From Flavobacteriales bacterium (GTDB lineage: Bacteria; Bacteroidota; Bacteroidia; Flavobacteriales_F; PHOS-HE28), in contig JAHCIA010000001.1 of assembly GCA_026129465.1 (NCBI GenBank), positions 877,964-941,963 of the forward strand: a stretch of DNA of 64,000 bases, in the 5' to 3' direction. The notes under the pieces were generated by a model that saw only the letters and a list, made by a program, of their open reading frames with translations, was not told the DNA's origin and made no database searches. How positions within the stretch are numbered: position 1 is the stretch's first letter; each line of letters opens with the position of its first letter. This document shows, in pieces, positions 1 through 8,046 of this stretch. The translations under genes were made by a program, and so were the position numbers.

Positions 1-1
1 C

Positions 2-529
2 GAGCTGCGCACGCTGGAGCGCTTCACCCACCGCACCTTCCAGCCGGTGGACCTGCGCCATTTCATCCGCGCGCTACGGCATCTGTACCAGCACCATGGC
101 GGGCTGGAGGGCGCTTTCTTGCTGGATGGCCAGGTGGGCGAAATGGCCGCCGCGATCGCCCGCTTCAAGGCACGCTTCTTCGCGATCCAACACCAGCCGC
201 GCACACGCAAGCACGTGGCCGATCCCGCCAAAGGCAGCAACGCCAAGCGCATCAACATGTTCCTGCGCTGGATGGTGCGCCCCGCCGACCGCGGCGTGGA
301 CCTGGGCCTGTGGAAGCGCATCGCACCCGCCGACCTGATGATGCCCCTGGATGTGCACACCGGTCGCATGGGCCGCGCACTGGGGCTGCTCACCCGAAAA
401 CAGGACGACTGGAAGGCCGTGGAGGAACTCACCGCCGCGCTGCGCGAATTCGATGCGCTGGACCCCGTGAAGTATGATATCGCGCTGTTCGGGTTGGGTG
501 TGGAGGGGAAGGAAACCCGATCTTCTTGA
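2..529 (+). CDS. TIGR02757 (DUF2400) family protein, 3' part
   Basis: The open frame enters from the left edge, so the N-terminus lies outside the window; a GTG at 47 is internal. The visible 175 residues match the conserved core of the TIGR02757/DUF2400 family as I know it: a FIRALRHLY segment, then PRTRKHVADP, KGSNAKRINMFLRWMVR, GLWKRI, PLDVHTGRMGRALGLL, RKQDDWKAVEELT and a terminal DPVKYDIALFGLG. Members are about 250 residues, so roughly the first third is missing. The biochemical role of the family is unknown to me. The gene converges on the minus-strand tracrRNA, whose hairpin at 550-582 could also terminate this transcript. Confidence 0.85.
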   Translation, partial: ELRTLERFTHRTFQPVDLRHFIRALRHLYQHHGGLEGAFLLDGQVGEMAAAIARFKARFFAIQHQPRTRKHVADPAKGSNAKRINMFLRWMVRPADRGVDLGLWKRIAPADLMMPLDVHTGRMGRALGLLTRKQDDWKAVEELTAALREFDALDPVKYDIALFGLGVEGKETRSS

Positions 530-547
530 CCTGAGCACATATGCTTG

Positions 548-643
548 AAAAAGACCGCGACCCGCCGTAAGGCGGGCCGCGGTGTTGGCCTGTTAGCCCA
601 GTTCTCACAACGGAATGATCCTTATTGTGAAAGACTTCAGGTC
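548..643 (-). ncRNA. tracrRNA of the type II-C CRISPR-Cas locus
   Basis: Read on the minus strand, the RNA would start with GACCUGAAGUCUUUCACAAU (643 down to 624). This is complementary to the first 21 positions of the CRISPR repeat in crRNA sense, with two G-U wobbles and a one-base bulge. It continues AAGGAUCAUUCCGUUGUGAG (623-604), which resembles the AAUAAGG..AUUCCGUUGUGA segment I recall from other type II-C tracrRNAs. It ends in a strong hairpin and a U run at 548-552. Size is about 95 nt. A promoter-like pair (648-676) places the start at the first anti-repeat base. The expected role is to pair with crRNA, allow RNase III trimming and load Cas9. The orientation is opposite to cas9 and the same as the proposed crRNA transcription. 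Confidence 0.88.
550..582 (-). terminator. Intrinsic terminator of the tracrRNA
   Basis: A 12-bp stem (571-582 with 555-566) closes on the four-base loop TTAC and is followed on the minus strand by TCTTTTTC. In minus-strand RNA the one irregular pair is G-U. In plus-strand RNA it would be an A-C mismatch, which favours the minus strand as the functional reading. It is also the 3' hairpin of the tracrRNA. Confidence 0.85.
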
Positions 644-647
644 GCCA

Positions 648-676
648 CGAATGTAAGCGCAGAAAGCTATTTTCAA
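648..676 (-). promoter_or_regulatory. Predicted tracrRNA promoter (TTG / 18 bp / TACATTCG)
   Basis: On the minus strand, TTG (676-674) and TACATTCG (655-648) are 18 bp apart. This fits the Bacteroidota pattern TTG - about 19 bp - TAnnTTTG, with the TTCG ending seen before several genes here. A start 5-7 bases downstream falls at 641-643, the first base of the anti-repeat. Inferred from pattern and position only. Confidence 0.55.
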
Positions 677-736
677 GCCCGCCCGCATAGACAAATCAAC
701 TGTGAGAGGTCGGACTCACCCATCAATCATACCAAT

Positions 737-3700
737 ATGGACAAGCAAGAGAAGATCATTGGACTGGATATCGGAAGCAACAGCGTAGGCTGGGCTGTGG
801 TGACCATGCGGGGCAATGACCTCGTGGAACTCCATGGCATGGGGTCACGGATCATCCCCAGCAACGACGACACCAAGAACTTCGAGCAAGGCAAGGCGCA
901 AACACGCAATGCCGACCGCAGGCGCTACCGCAGCATGCGACGCAACAACCACCGGTACAAGCTGAGGCGAGCCAACTTGGTGAAGGTGCTGAAGCTCATC
1001 GGTGCTTGGCCGGAGAAGCTCGGTGAACCCTTGACCAAGGATTCGCCCATGCTCACGGCGCTGGAGTTGTACGGTCTCCGTGCGCAAGCGGTGAAAGATG
1101 CTATCGGGCTGCCTGAACTCGGCCGTGTTCTCTACCACATGAATCAGCGACGCGGTTACAAGGATATCGGCGACCTGATGGACGAGCTTCAGGGCAAGGA
1201 GAAGGATGCCGAGGAGAAGGACAGCAACACGAACATCGAGGTGAAGCAAGTCACTATCGCCTCGTGTGAAGTGGAAGATGCCAAGGGCAAGAAGGAGATC
1301 CTGCGCATCCGGCTCGCGGATGGAACGGAGGGCACCACCATGCAGTCCAGCTTCAAAGAGATCGTTGGGCAGGAACTGTACATCCAGATCAAGACCAAGC
1401 GAACGGGCAAAGGCGACACCATCACCTTCTCCCGCGTGAGCGTGAGTGATTGGCTGAAGAACAAGGACGCCCTGGACGAGAAGCTGGCGGAGAGCGGCAA
1501 GCACCCCGGACAATACTTCTATCAGGAATTGCTCGACAACCCGGGCCAACCTCCGCGCTTCCGTGAGCGTGTGGTGCTGCGCGAACGCTACAAGGATGAG
1601 TTCGATGCCATTTGGGCCAGGCAAGCCAAGGAACACGCCGTGCTTCGGTATCCTGCCGTGCGCGAAACGGTCCTGGCGGCGCTCATCCCGAACAACCACG
1701 GGCTACGGCAGCAATGGGCCGACAAGGACCTGGGCACCATCGTGCGCGACTACGTCATCTACTACCAGCGCCCGCTGAAGTCGCAGGCAAAGAGCAAAGG
1801 CCAATGCCGCTTCGAGCGCAAACCTGTTGCGGCGGTGAGCTCTCCGGGCTACCAGCTCTTCCGCATCTGGCAGCAAGTGAACAACATCGTGCTGCGCGAC
1901 AAGTACATGCGTGAACGGCCGCTCACTAGCGACGAGCGCCTGGCCGTGGTGTGCCTTACGCTGGAGCAGGAAAAGGTGAGCGAAGCGGGTATCCTCAAAG
2001 CCATCAAAGTCAAGAAGAGCGAGTGGGAGACCAGTTTGCGTGCTGACCTTCCCGGCCATGTCACCCTCACCAAGCTCCGTAAGATCCTTGGTGAACATGC
2101 CTGCTGGCCACAGATCGAAGCCGAGGCACAGCAACTCAGCGGCATGGAGGGCACCCTGCTCTTCAAACTCTGGCATGCGCTGTACGCCGAGCCCAAACAA
2201 GAGCACCGGAAGACAACCGTGCGGAAACTGCTCGTGCTGACCGATGAACAAGCTGATGCACTTTCCAAGGTCCGCTTCGAGCGCAAGCACGGCGCGGTCT
2301 CGGCGCGGGCTGCGGCACGCATCACCCAGCTCATGGCATGCGGTGCGGCTTGGAGCCATGAGCAATGGCCACCGAGCTTGCAGCGCAGCGTGCAGCGCGT
2401 GATCGACAACCGGGGCGACGACAGTATGAAGGAGGAGATGCGCCGCGCTGTTGCGCACCTCACTTCCATCGAGCAATTCACCGGCCTGCAATACTGGGTG
2501 GCGGCCACCTTGGCCTACGGCGACCACCGCGCCATCTCAGGCAAACCCATCGAGAGGCCCGAGTGGATCAAGAGCATGCCCCGCGGATTCCTGCGCAACC
2601 CCACCGTGGAGCAAGTGGTGAATGAGGCGCTCATGGTGGTGCGCGACATCTGGAAGGAATACGGCAAGCCCGACAGCTTCCGGGTGGAGCTTGCGCGCTC
2701 ACTGCGGCAGAGCATCGATGAACGCCAACGTACCGACAAGCGCAATCGTGACCGCGAACGCGACCGCAAGAAGGTGGTGGACCGCCTCATGAAGGAGCAC
2801 AACAAAGCGCGGCCCACAGGAAAGGACATCGAGCGCTTCGAACTCTGGGAACAGCAGAAACACCAGTGCGTCTACAGCGGCCGCACCATCGAGGCCAGCC
2901 AGCTTTTCAGCCGCGAGGCCGATGTGGACCACATCATCCCGCGCAGCCTTTTCTACGACGATAGCCTGCAGAACAAGGTGCTCTGCCTGCGCACCGAGAA
3001 CGCCGGCGATGGAGCGAAGAACAATCAGCTCGCCGCCCCCTACATGAAAGGCAAGGGCGGTTCGGCCTATGAGGATTATGTGAAACGCATGAACGACTGG
3101 AACCTCCCTTTAGGGAAGCGGAAGTTCCTGCTGGCCGAAGAAGTGCCGGACAGTTTCATCAACCGGCAGATGAACGAGACCCGCTACATCGGCACCGAGC
3201 TGCGCAAGCTCCTGGAGCGCATAGCGCCGGTGAACACCACCGTGGGCCAGGTGACCGATGCCCTCAAGAACGAATGGGGCCTCACCACCGTGTACAAGGA
3301 AGTGCTGCTGCCTCGCTTCCGCAGGCTCGAAGGCATCGTGAAGCGCGACCTGATCCAGGAGATCCACCGCACCAATGGCGCGAAGCACGTGGACTACAAG
3401 ATCGAGGGCTACGACAAGCGCATCGACCACCGGCACCACGCGCTGGACGCCCTGGTGGTGGCGCTCACCCGACAGAAGTACATCCAGAAGATCGCGCAGT
3501 TGAAGCAGCGAGGCGAAGCCCTCACCCAAGAAGAAGCCGCTGGTAAGCTCACCTGGTGGCCCCTGCCCCACCGCGATCTGCGGACCATCGTCAAGCAGCA
3601 GTTGGAGCGCACCATCCCCAGCATCAAGAACCGTCAACGCCTGCTCACCAAAGCCAGCAATCGAACCGCTTACTACGACGCGGCCAATGGCAGGGTGATG

Positions 3701-4795
3701 GCCGGTAAGGACGGGCGCCCCCAGAAGATGAATGAGGGCCAACGCCTGCTCGCCGTTCGAGGCAAGCTGCATGAAGAGCAGCCCATGGGCGAGGTGCGCA
3801 GGCAGGAGCGCATGCCCATCGAGAAAGTGATGAAGCGCTTGGTGGAGATCAGCGGGAAGGAAGGTCCCCTCCATGAATTGCGCCCCATCGCCAAAGAAGA
3901 CCCCGCTTACCGGAATCGTTTCCTTTCACATGAGCGCGAACGTGCCTGGCTGGAAGAGCGCCTGGCCAAGTTCAACGGCGATACCAAGGCGGCGCTGAAA
4001 GACTGGAAGAAAGCACCACCGATGAACGGCAAGGCCGAGCCGGTGATGGCGCTCACCGTACTCGTGCCGTACTACGTGAGTACGCAACCCGTCGGTGGCC
4101 TTTCACCCAAGATGATGACCAAGGTGCTGGATACGCGCTTCGGCCGTGAGTTGGAGGACCATGTGAAGGCCTTTGATAACGACTATGAGAAGGCACTGAC
4201 GGACGACGGGCTGAATGCGCTGAACGACGGCCGAAACGTGCCAGTGAGGAGGATCCGTATCAAGAAGCACGATACCCCCATCTGGGATACTGACGGGCAC
4301 CGCAACATGCTGCGGCCCGATTCGCCGAATGAACGCATGCACATCAAGATGGGCGACAATTACGCCCTTGCGGTGCATGTACACGAGGAGAACGGCGAGC
4401 GCTCGTTCGAGATCATCTCCTTCTACGATGCCGTACAGCGGCAAAGGCAAGGCATGGAACTGGTTGATACAAAGCCGGGCCACCGCACCTTCCTACTGCG
4501 GAAGAAGGACCCGGTGTATGTGCCAAGGCCGGGAGAGCAGATCAGGGATATTCCCTGGGATGACCAGCAAGCGATTTGGGACAGGCTGTACATCACTATC
4601 CAGTTTTCCGGCAATCGCCACTACTTCAACCAATGTTCGTTGAGTTCGATTGCTCCTGGTTTCGAATCCGTCGAGCTTGGCTCGCAGAATTCAACGGAGT
4701 TCGTTGATCGCGACGAACCACGAACGAAAATTTCACCTGTTGCGATTCCTATCCGTGTCGATCGACTAGGCAGGGTAAGTCCCCTTTGGCCATGA
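737..4795 (+). CDS. cas9: Cas9 endonuclease, type II-C
   Basis: RNA-guided double-strand DNA nuclease of 1352 residues, within the size I expect for Bacteroidota II-C Cas9. RuvC-I is IIGLDIGSNSVGWAV with catalytic Asp11. The arginine-rich bridge helix follows (RNADRRRYRSMRRNNHRYKL). RuvC-II is FRVELAR (Glu651). The HNH domain has CVYSGRTIE and DVDHIIPRS (His732). RuvC-III is HRHHALDALVVAL (Asp904). All nuclease residues are present. The remainder to the C-terminus is expected to hold the PAM-interacting region. The frame is open back to 545, but the extension overlaps the tracrRNA and lacks Cas9 character, and RuvC-I starts right after the ATG at 737. cas1 overlaps its stop (ATGA). The absence of csn2 and cas4 makes the locus II-C. 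Confidence 0.97.
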   Translation: MDKQEKIIGLDIGSNSVGWAVVTMRGNDLVELHGMGSRIIPSNDDTKNFEQGKAQTRNADRRRYRSMRRNNHRYKLRRANLVKVLKLIGAWPEKLGEPLTKDSPMLTALELYGLRAQAVKDAIGLPELGRVLYHMNQRRGYKDIGDLMDELQGKEKDAEEKDSNTNIEVKQVTIASCEVEDAKGKKEILRIRLADGTEGTTMQSSFKEIVGQELYIQIKTKRTGKGDTITFSRVSVSDWLKNKDALDEKLAESGKHPGQYFYQELLDNPGQPPRFRERVVLRERYKDEFDAIWARQAKEHAVLRYPAVRETVLAALIPNNHGLRQQWADKDLGTIVRDYVIYYQRPLKSQAKSKGQCRFERKPVAAVSSPGYQLFRIWQQVNNIVLRDKYMRERPLTSDERLAVVCLTLEQEKVSEAGILKAIKVKKSEWETSLRADLPGHVTLTKLRKILGEHACWPQIEAEAQQLSGMEGTLLFKLWHALYAEPKQEHRKTTVRKLLVLTDEQADALSKVRFERKHGAVSARAAARITQLMACGAAWSHEQWPPSLQRSVQRVIDNRGDDSMKEEMRRAVAHLTSIEQFTGLQYWVAATLAYGDHRAISGKPIERPEWIKSMPRGFLRNPTVEQVVNEALMVVRDIWKEYGKPDSFRVELARSLRQSIDERQRTDKRNRDRERDRKKVVDRLMKEHNKARPTGKDIERFELWEQQKHQCVYSGRTIEASQLFSREADVDHIIPRSLFYDDSLQNKVLCLRTENAGDGAKNNQLAAPYMKGKGGSAYEDYVKRMNDWNLPLGKRKFLLAEEVPDSFINRQMNETRYIGTELRKLLERIAPVNTTVGQVTDALKNEWGLTTVYKEVLLPRFRRLEGIVKRDLIQEIHRTNGAKHVDYKIEGYDKRIDHRHHALDALVVALTRQKYIQKIAQLKQRGEALTQEEAAGKLTWWPLPHRDLRTIVKQQLERTIPSIKNRQRLLTKASNRTAYYDAANGRVMAGKDGRPQKMNEGQRLLAVRGKLHEEQPMGEVRRQERMPIEKVMKRLVEISGKEGPLHELRPIAKEDPAYRNRFLSHERERAWLEERLAKFNGDTKAALKDWKKAPPMNGKAEPVMALTVLVPYYVSTQPVGGLSPKMMTKVLDTRFGRELEDHVKAFDNDYEKALTDDGLNALNDGRNVPVRRIRIKKHDTPIWDTDGHRNMLRPDSPNERMHIKMGDNYALAVHVHEENGERSFEIISFYDAVQRQRQGMELVDTKPGHRTFLLRKKDPVYVPRPGEQIRDIPWDDQQAIWDRLYITIQFSGNRHYFNQCSLSSIAPGFESVELGSQNSTEFVDRDEPRTKISPVAIPIRVDRLGRVSPLWP

Positions 4796-5697
4796 TCAAG
4801 CGCACCATCCACATCGGCTCGCCCTGCACGCTACGCAGGCGCGAGCAGCAATTGGTGGTGCAATACCCCAAGGAATTGGGCATGGCCGATAAGACCGTGC
4901 CCATTGAAGACCTGGGTGTGGTGATCCTGGACCACGAGCGCGTGGTGGTGACCCAGATGCTGCTGGCCGCGCTGCTGGCCAACAACGTGGCCGTGATCAC
5001 CTGCAACGAGCAGCACATGCCCACGGGCATGCTCCTGAACCTCGATGGCCACACCACGCAGACGGAGATCTTCCGCGCGCAGCTGGAGGCCAGCGAACCC
5101 CTGCGCAAGAACCTGTGGATGCAATGCGTGCAGGCCAAGCTCCGCAACCAAGGCGCCGTGCTCGACCGCATCGGCATCGGCGGCGATGCGCTGCGCGAAT
5201 TCGCCCGCAACGTGCGCAGCGGCGATCCCGACAATTTGGAGGCGCGCGGAGCGGCGGTCTATTGGAAGAGCGTGTTCCCCGCCGCCATGAACTTCGTGCG
5301 GCACCGCCATGGCGAGCCGCCCAACAACCTGCTCAACTACGGCTACGCCATCCTGCGCGCCGTGGTGGCCCGTAGCCTGGTGGGCAGCGGACTCTTGCCC
5401 ACCTATGGCATCCACCACCGCAGCAAGTACAACGCCTATTGCCTGGCCGACGACATCATGGAGCCTTACCGCCCCTGGGTGGATGAGGCCGTGCTGGAAC
5501 TGCTGGTGAAGGAGCGCATCGACCCCAAGGAGGTGACCACTGAGATCAAGGGCCACTTGCTGAAACTGCCCACCAAGGATGTGCTCCTCGACGGCCAGCG
5601 CAGCCCGCTGCTGGTGGCCGTGCAGCGCACCACGGCTGCTTTGGCACGGTGCTTCCAAGAGGGGGAACGCAAAGGGCTTTGGCCCGAATTCACCTGA
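4792..5697 (+). CDS. cas1: CRISPR-associated endonuclease Cas1 (type II)
   Basis: Spacer-integration nuclease, 301 residues, acting with Cas2. It opens MIKRTIHIGSPCTLRRREQQ, as in type II Cas1 proteins. The C-terminal helical domain carries YWKSVFP, GIHHRSKYNAYCLADDIMEPYR and VDEAVLELL, which hold the conserved His and acidic metal ligands of the family. Its ATG overlaps the cas9 TGA (ATGA), implying translational coupling; a TTG two codons upstream is possible but less likely. It is followed by cas2 after 9 bp. Complete and apparently functional. Confidence 0.96.
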   Translation: MIKRTIHIGSPCTLRRREQQLVVQYPKELGMADKTVPIEDLGVVILDHERVVVTQMLLAALLANNVAVITCNEQHMPTGMLLNLDGHTTQTEIFRAQLEASEPLRKNLWMQCVQAKLRNQGAVLDRIGIGGDALREFARNVRSGDPDNLEARGAAVYWKSVFPAAMNFVRHRHGEPPNNLLNYGYAILRAVVARSLVGSGLLPTYGIHHRSKYNAYCLADDIMEPYRPWVDEAVLELLVKERIDPKEVTTEIKGHLLKLPTKDVLLDGQRSPLLVAVQRTTAALARCFQEGERKGLWPEFT

Positions 5698-5706
5698 ACG
5701 CGCCCC

Positions 5707-6039
5707 ATGGGCCGCCTCGATGAGTACCGCATCATGTGGGTCTTCGTCTTCTTCGACCTGCCCACCGAGAGCCGCCAGAACCGGCGCGATCATGCACGCT
5801 TCCGAAAGAACTTGAAAGAAGATGGCTTCACCATGATGCAGTACAGCATCTACACCCGGCACTGCAACAGCAGCGAGAACGCGGAGGTCCACATGAAGCG
5901 CGTAAAACGCCTGTTGCCGCCCGAGGGCGAGGTGATCGTGTTCACCCTCACCGACAAGCAGTTCGGCATGATGGAGTTCTTCAGGGGCCAGAAACCCAGT
6001 GAACGGCCGGATACCCCACAGCAACTCGAGCTCTTCTGA
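5707..6039 (+). CDS. cas2: CRISPR-associated Cas2
   Basis: Small partner of Cas1 in the spacer-integration complex, 110 residues. The N-terminal beta strand MWVFVFFDLPTES ends in the conserved Asp, followed by RRDHARFRKNLKEDGF and MMQYSIYTRHC, the usual ferredoxin-like layout of type II Cas2. The C-terminal tail (FFRGQKPSE onward) is polar. It is the last gene of the cas9-cas1-cas2 operon and sits before a bidirectional hairpin terminator and the array. Confidence 0.95.
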   Translation: MGRLDEYRIMWVFVFFDLPTESRQNRRDHARFRKNLKEDGFTMMQYSIYTRHCNSSENAEVHMKRVKRLLPPEGEVIVFTLTDKQFGMMEFFRGQKPSERPDTPQQLELF

Positions 6040-6043
6040 ACGA

Positions 6044-6075
6044 AAAGGCCCGTCACCTTTCGGCAACGGGCCTTT
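6044..6075. terminator. Bidirectional terminator between cas2 and the array
   Basis: Perfect 10-bp stem AAAGGCCCGT / ACGGGCCTTT with a 12-base loop. A/T runs lie on both sides: CGAAAA on the left, and a TTTTT run at 6085-6089 on the right. It can end the cas operon reading right and crRNA transcripts leaving the array reading left. Confidence 0.7.
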
Positions 6076-6144
6076 CGCGCTGTGTTTTTCGAATCGTCCG
6101 CTTGCGCCTTACCACCTCAGCCTCAGCTTGTTCTTGACACCTGT
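6076..6144. promoter_or_regulatory. Probable CRISPR leader
   Basis: Sixty-nine bases between the cas2 terminator and the first repeat, with no gene. This end is the likely site of new spacer insertion, because the repeats here are perfect while the opposite end carries the degenerate repeat. No promoter reading into the array on the plus strand was recognised. The role is inferred from position. Confidence 0.45.
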
Positions 6145-7923
6145 GATGTCACAGCTCGTCAAAGATCTTGACCTGAAAGCCTTTCACAACGCTGAACATG
6201 GGCGGCAGCGGCGGGTACTGGATGTCACAGCTCGTCAAAGATCTTGACCTGAAAGCCTTTCACAACGGCATCGACCACCGTGAAGGTGGCCATGGTGATG
6301 TCACAGCTCGTCAAAGATCTTGACCTGAAAGCCTTTCACAACGGGTGGCACCGGTGGCGACCTGGCCACCCTGATGTCACAGCTCGTCAAAGATCTTGAC
6401 CTGAAAGCCTTTCACAACAGTGGGCGCATTGGGGTCCACCCAGCACGGGATGTCACAGCTCGTCAAAGATCTTGACCTGAAAGCCTTTCACAACCTGCGG
6501 CAACGGTTCGCCGTTGGTGGCATCGATGTCACAGCTCGTCAAAGATCTTGACCTGAAAGCCTTTCACAACGCCGGGCTGCAATGCGGTGAAGACGGCTGT
6601 GATGTCACAGCTCGTCAAAGATCTTGACCTGAAAGCCTTTCACAACCAAGGCGCTGGCCATGGAGAAGTAGGTGGTGATGTCACAGCTCGTCAAAGATCT
6701 TGACCTGAAAGCCTTTCACAACACGGACCTGAACTACTCGAATGTGGTGACCGATGTCACAGCTCGTCAAAGATCTTGACCTGAAAGCCTTTCACAACGT
6801 GGCTGTTGCTGCTGGTGTCATTGGCCTTGATGTCACAGCTCGTCAAAGATCTTGACCTGAAAGCCTTTCACAACATACGAAAGGCATGTTTCAGGTGCTC
6901 TTCGATGTCACAGCTCGTCAAAGATCTTGACCTGAAAGCCTTTCACAACCGGGCGGCTGGACGGCCATACGCCAAGGCTGATGTCACAGCTCGTCAAAGA
7001 TCTTGACCTGAAAGCCTTTCACAACAATGCCATGATCACCGCCGTAGCGATCGGAGATGTCACAGCTCGTCAAAGATCTTGACCTGAAAGCCTTTCACAA
7101 CGGAGGCGAGCGTTGTGAAATTCGCCCCAAGGATGTCACAGCTCGTCAAAGATCTTGACCTGAAAGCCTTTCACAACCGCCACGCTGAAGGCTTGGCAGG
7201 GAGTTCGATGTCACAGCTCGTCAAAGATCTTGACCTGAAAGCCTTTCACAACCACATGCCCCACCTCTTTGCATTCGCTCGCGATGTCACAGCTCGTCAA
7301 AGATCTTGACCTGAAAGCCTTTCACAACGGGCCAAGACCACGCATATGTCCAGTTCCAGATGTCACAGCTCGTCAAAGATCTTGACCTGAAAGCCTTTCA
7401 CAACGGCCATGCAGAGCCACGGCCACAACCTGCGATGTCACAGCTCGTCAAAGATCTTGACCTGAAAGCCTTTCACAACATAAAATAGGCATGTGTCTCT
7501 GAAAATAGAGATGTCACAGCTCGTCAAAGATCTTGACCTGAAAGCCTTTCACAACGACTCGGGCGAGCTGGTGATCCGCAACGGAGATGTCACAGCTCGT
7601 CAAAGATCTTGACCTGAAAGCCTTTCACAACGGGAAGCACGGTGCTCGCCTTCCCTGCGTGATGTCACAGCTCGTCAAAGATCTTGACCTGAAAGCCTTT
7701 CACAACTGGCGATCAGCGTGGCGGGCGCGCGGCGTGGATGTCACAGCTCGTCAAAGATCTTGACCTGAAAGCCTTTCACAACCTCTTCCTCTGTCTTGGT
7801 GCGGTCCCTGACGATGTCACAGCTCGTCAAAGATCTTGACCTGAAAGCCTTTCACAACCGAAGGCGTCCGTGGGATGTGTCACCACGTGATGTCACAGCT
7901 CGTCAAAGATCTTGACCTGAAAG
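6145..7923 (-). CRISPR. Type II-C CRISPR array, 23 full repeats plus one truncated, 23 spacers
   Basis: The repeat is 46 bp. Written in crRNA sense (minus strand) it runs GTTGTGAAAGGCTTTCAGGT, CAAGATCTTTGACGAGCTGT, GACATC. Full repeats start at 6145, then every 75-76 bp to 7813, and I saw no base difference among them. Spacers are 30 bp except four of 29 bp (6875-6903, 7178-7206, 7405-7433, 7632-7660). The last unit (7889-7923) keeps only 35 bp and is cut at an inverted repeat. The orientation is set by the GTTGTG end and by complementarity to the tracrRNA. Long 46-47 bp repeats of this kind are known in Bacteroidota II-C loci. Spacer 18 (7480-7509) is AT-rich, unlike the others; no spacer is duplicated. 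Confidence 0.98.
7828..7857 (-). promoter_or_regulatory. In-repeat promoter (example in repeat 23; the same in every full repeat)
   Basis: Within each repeat on the minus strand, TTG at repeat positions 2-4 and GATCTTTG at positions 24-31 are separated by 19 bp. This matches the Bacteroidota arrangement TTG - 19 bp - TAnnTTTG with one mismatch (G for T). A transcript would start near repeat positions 37-39 and then read the adjoining spacer. In-repeat promoters are established for type II-C arrays of Neisseria meningitidis; here the assignment rests on motif and spacing alone. Confidence 0.5.
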
Positions 7924-7924
7924 T

Positions 7925-7995
7925 TGGCTTGCCCGCCAAAGTACCCTTTCGCCTTCCCGGAACTGCCGCCCGCGGGTACTTTGGCGGGCAAGCCA
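7925..7995. repeat. Perfect 22-bp inverted repeat abutting the truncated CRISPR repeat
   Basis: The arms are 7925-7946 and 7974-7995, the left beginning TGGCTTGCCCGCCAAAGTAC; they are exact complements around a 27-base loop. The element begins two bases after the point where the terminal CRISPR repeat stops matching, so it probably arrived as a unit or defines a deletion end. It has no U run, so it is a poor classical terminator. REP-like or other small palindromic mobile elements are plausible identities. No coding capacity was seen from 7924 to 8046. Confidence 0.85.
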
Positions 7996-8025
7996 GCCTC
8001 CGGCGGTGGGCCATAAGGTGTGTGC

Positions 8026-8044
8026 CACCGCGCTGCGCGCGGAT
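8026..8044. repeat. 19-bp hairpin repeat, left copy
   Basis: CACCGCGCTGCGCGCGGAT contains the stem CCGCGC / GCGCGG. A copy with one difference lies at 8482-8500, in the same orientation, so the two flank the MNT/HEPN fragment. Confidence 0.7.
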
Positions 8045-8046
8045 CG

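Noticed and set aside
545-736. A 64-residue N-terminal extension of Cas9
   Set aside because: It is the antisense of the tracrRNA and its terminator, has no Cas9 character, and RuvC-I begins right after the ATG at 737.
7102-7131. GTTGTGAAA inside spacer 13 as a partial repeat or second anti-repeat
   Set aside because: Only nine bases match and the rest of the spacer is unrelated; chance is enough to explain it.
7707-7736. Spacer 21 as self-targeting of the BtuF-like gene near 30171-30182
   Set aside because: The shared GATCAGCGTGGC is only 12 bases, and the flanks do not continue the match.
6145-7923. Short frames repeatedly encoding MSQLVKDLDLKAFHN across the array
   Set aside because: They are translations of the CRISPR repeat itself, broken by spacers, and not genes.
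7925-7995. The palindrome as a tracrRNA or tRNA gene
   Set aside because: It has no complementarity to the repeat and no cloverleaf; a clear tracrRNA lies before cas9.
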